In this document: one piece after another, positions 63,251-64,000 of the stretch | How positions within the stretch are numbered: the stretch's first letter is position 1 | How the letters are laid out: each line of letters opens with the position of its first letter | From: Candidatus Litorirhabdus singularis | GTDB lineage: Bacteria > Pseudomonadota > Gammaproteobacteria > Pseudomonadales > Halieaceae | DNA: 64,000 bases | Direction of reading: 5' to 3' | Assembly: GCF_026262625.1 (NCBI RefSeq) | Contig: NZ_SHNN01000001.1 | Span: 682,001-746,000, forward strand | Notes under the pieces: model-generated | The model's database searches: none | What the model saw: only the letters and a program-made list of their open reading frames with translations | Told to the model about the DNA's origin: nothing | Translations under genes and position numbers: made by a program

Positions 63251-63643
63251 ATTTTTGTGCCTCTCAAATTGAGGATAGCTATCGATAATTTCGTACCATG
63301 ACGCTTTTGATGCCGAGAATATGTGATATTTGTTCTCACAGATAAAAGGAGTTTCCACGGAGCCTATTCGTAGACGCTTGATATGGGGTAGATCCTTTCG
63401 TGCACTGTACAGAGGACTGCCGCAATTCGAACAAAATGCCCTTACCTTGTTCTCGTTGGACTCCAACTCCCTGATAAATTCCTTACCCGATATTTCCAAT
63501 TTATCTGCGTCAATAGGACTATTCGTGGCAAAGGCGCCTCCTTGAGCTTGCCGGCACTGCGAACAATGGCAGATTGCAATCTCACAGATATCACCATGAT
63601 AGGTGTAACGGACTTTGCCACACAAACAGCCACCCTGAATCAT
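63245..63643 (-). CDS. GFA-family zinc protein (CENP-V/GFA domain, cassette)
   Basis: 132 aa. Zinc ligands in GGCLCGKVRYTY, CHCSQCRQAQGGAF and RAFCSNCGSPLY, with the rest of the fold complete. Related to glutathione-dependent formaldehyde-activating enzyme; most members of this length have no proven reaction. Complete cassette. Confidence 0.92.
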   Translation of the reverse strand: MIQGGCLCGKVRYTYHGDICEIAICHCSQCRQAQGGAFATNSPIDADKLEISGKEFIRELESNENKVRAFCSNCGSPLYSARKDLPHIKRLRIGSVETPFICENKYHIFSASKASWYEIIDSYPQFERHKNE

Positions 63644-63661
63644 TCGAACTCCCGATGTGAT

Positions 63662-63760
63662 GCATAACGCCGGAGTTCAACAGCAGATTTGCAGCGCGCA
63701 GTTTTTGGGCAGGCAAAAAGTGTGACCTGTGAATATGTCCGCTGCAACGATTTGTTAGGT
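63662..63760 (-). other. attC site
   Basis: 99 bp: GCATAAC (63662-63668) and GTTAGGT (63754-63760). The stop of the 74-aa gene lies in the right core. Confidence 0.7.
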
Positions 63761-63979
63761 GTTGTTACTTGCATCGTCTTTGTGACCCTTAAATACAAAC
63801 ACGATCGTAGCGATGGTACCTAATATCCATACTGCGGTTCTGAGCACGACTATGGCTAGAACTACTTTACTTTCTGAAGATACACCTAAATTTAGGTCAA
63901 ACTGTTGTGAAAACTGCACGGCACCCAAGAGCATCAAATATAAAAGCACGGACACAGCTGTATAGAGAGTTGCGATCAT
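63755..63979 (-). CDS. Two-helix membrane protein, function unknown (cassette)
   Basis: 74 aa with helices about 5-24 and 43-63 and a basic-acidic tail GHKDDASNNT. No family recognised. It is the rightmost cassette gene seen; its start lies 21 bp from the window edge, so a preceding attC would fall outside. Confidence 0.6.
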   Translation of the reverse strand: MIATLYTAVSVLLYLMLLGAVQFSQQFDLNLGVSSESKVVLAIVVLRTAVWILGTIATIVFVFKGHKDDASNNT

Positions 63980-64000
63980 ATACTGAAGTGATCTGGCCAG

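Larger units (their letters stand above)
58303..64000 (-). mobile_element. Distal part of a chromosomal integron cassette array (left limit approximate)
   Basis: A run of small unrelated minus-strand genes with attC-like sites between them. The motif (C)TTGTTAnnc recurs at the 3' end of nearly every gene: 59431, 59953, 60410, 60942, 61605, 62177, 62644, 63244, 63754, and a weaker one at 58649. Genes read away from the right edge, so attI and the integrase gene should lie to the right of 64000. No integrase is present in the window. Confidence 0.75.

Overview
The window looks like a chromosome segment of a free-living, probably marine gammaproteobacterium. The housekeeping proteins (GpmI, CtpA, HisBHAF, MutY, YggX, AroA, RdgC, SelU) are clearly gammaproteobacterial, and the order gpmI-envC-ctpA-yibQ next to hisBHAF-mutY-yggX recalls Pseudomonas-like chromosomes. 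The PEP-CTERM proteins, haloalkane dehalogenase, FadD-like ligase and PhyH/TauD dioxygenases fit an oligotrophic marine lineage such as the OM60/NOR5-Cellvibrionales group. That placement is an inference; no rRNA gene is present.

Layout. 1-9.2 kb: core genes (partial gpmI, envC-like, ctpA, yibQ; hisB-H-A-F on the minus strand; mutY, yggX). 9.2-9.65 kb: tRNA-Phe(GAA) followed by four 78-bp tandem repeats, each ending in a copy of the tRNA 3' end. 9.8-15.1 kb: acyl-CoA ligase, two PEP-CTERM genes with sigma-54 promoters, a PliI-type lysozyme inhibitor and a zinc-ribbon membrane protein. 15.2-24.3 kb: giant AsmA-like protein, arsR-arsI-arsC-acr3 operon, asnB-type amidotransferase. 24.3-30 kb: catabolic and detoxifying enzymes (CrtC-like protein, cyclase, DoxX protein, haloalkane dehalogenase, carboxylesterase). 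30.2-41.1 kb: aroA, a phosphodiesterase-TPR-sulfotransferase fusion, a third (VPLPA) CTERM gene, a DAP-dehydrogenase-like enzyme, selD fusion-selU, rdgC. 41.3-51.2 kb: glyoxalase-like gene, TauD dioxygenase, a phosphatase/kinase-STAS partner-switching pair, alanine symporter, sulfotransferase, octaheme cytochrome.

From 51.3 kb to the end every gene lies on the minus strand, base composition becomes more AT-rich and the genes become small and unrelated. From about 59.4 kb rightwards they are separated by attC-like sites whose outer core overlaps or abuts the stop codon of the gene to the right. This is the distal part of a chromosomal integron cassette array. The orientation predicts that attI/intI lies beyond the right edge. 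Cassettes encode GNAT acetyltransferases, VOC and GFA proteins, small membrane proteins and unknowns; two damaged genes (sulfotransferase, isochorismatase-like hydrolase) lie in or next to it.

Most notable: (1) all three CTERM-sorted protein genes, although 21 kb apart, have a -24/-12 sigma-54 box plus a shared 17-bp imperfect inverted repeat (TGTCAG-N5-TTTACA) about 63-75 bp upstream of the -24 element, which defines a putative exosortase-substrate regulon; (2) the tRNA-Phe 3'-end tandem repeat; (3) mutY and aroA both lack any usual start codon at the conserved N-terminus and both have ATC-AAA exactly where the start is expected; (4) the integron array tail.
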